Source: Prevotellaceae bacterium (GTDB lineage: Bacteria; Bacteroidota; Bacteroidia; Bacteroidales; UBA932). Taken from it: 14,071 nucleotides of DNA. This document shows positions 14,052-14,071 of this stretch, piece by piece; positions within the stretch are counted from its first letter, which is position 1; the number at the start of each line of letters is the position of its first letter. Where the stretch lies: contig JAIRLC010000005.1 in the NCBI GenBank assembly GCA_031259645.1, positions 1-14,071 on the forward strand, read 5' to 3'. The position numbers and the translations under genes are program-made. The notes beneath the pieces were generated by a model. It made no database searches. It had not been told where the DNA came from and worked only from the letters and a program-made list of their open reading frames with translations.

Positions 14052-14071
14052 GCTTAATACAATATTTTAGC

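Noticed and set aside
1..14071. CRISPR array, insertion sequence, integrase, rRNA or phage defence cluster
   Set aside because: No spaced direct repeats of the right size, no transposase or integrase coding region and no rRNA sequence are present.

Overview
The window reads as chromosomal DNA from a member of the Bacteroidota, most likely Bacteroidales. The best evidence is the promoters. At least eight start sites are preceded by the phylum-specific sigma-ABfr -7 box TAnnTTTG, and three of these (before the C69 peptidase, rplS and the ORF6N gene) have an ideal TTTG-N19-TAnnTTTG layout. Gene content fits: a FISUMP-type surface protein, a DUF6722-like small membrane protein, a membrane-anchored LytTR regulator, an MDLIKIAE-type L19 and a TK1-type thymidine kinase next to rsmI. 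I cannot name the genus.

Left part (1-1426). It opens with the 3' end of a surface-protein gene (Ig-like linker plus FISUMP-like domain). A gene-poor stretch follows, holding a cluster of hairpins that looks like a dispersed repeat and then a strong orphan terminator. Next is a small antitoxin-like gene whose toxin partner, a PIN-domain protein, is cut to 37 codons, so the toxin-antitoxin pair appears dead.

Plus-strand housekeeping block (1427-9383). uvrA (excision repair), a YbdG-type mechanosensitive channel, a secreted C69 dipeptidase, rplS (L19) with tRNA-Arg(ACG) 14 bases downstream and a shared terminator, then an NhaD-type Na+/H+ antiporter. Most of these genes have their own promoter.

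Minus-strand block (9409-13414). In transcription order: a coiled-coil protein of unknown function and rsmI; an ORF6N protein overlapping a ComEA-like helix-hairpin-helix protein by 4 bases; a four-helix membrane LytTR regulator; and a two-gene micro-operon of tiny membrane proteins, one only 33 residues. A 29-base perfect palindrome lies inside the ORF6N coding region.

Right end (13415-14071). tdk (thymidine kinase) runs on the plus strand. It diverges from the coiled-coil/rsmI operon, and the two predicted transcription starts face each other so that the 5' ends overlap.

I saw no clear new multi-gene system such as a defence island, CRISPR array or biosynthetic cluster. The observations most worth a second look are the ORF6N palindrome, the decayed toxin-antitoxin pair beside the uvrA promoter, the tiny membrane-protein operon and the structured repeat with its orphan terminator.
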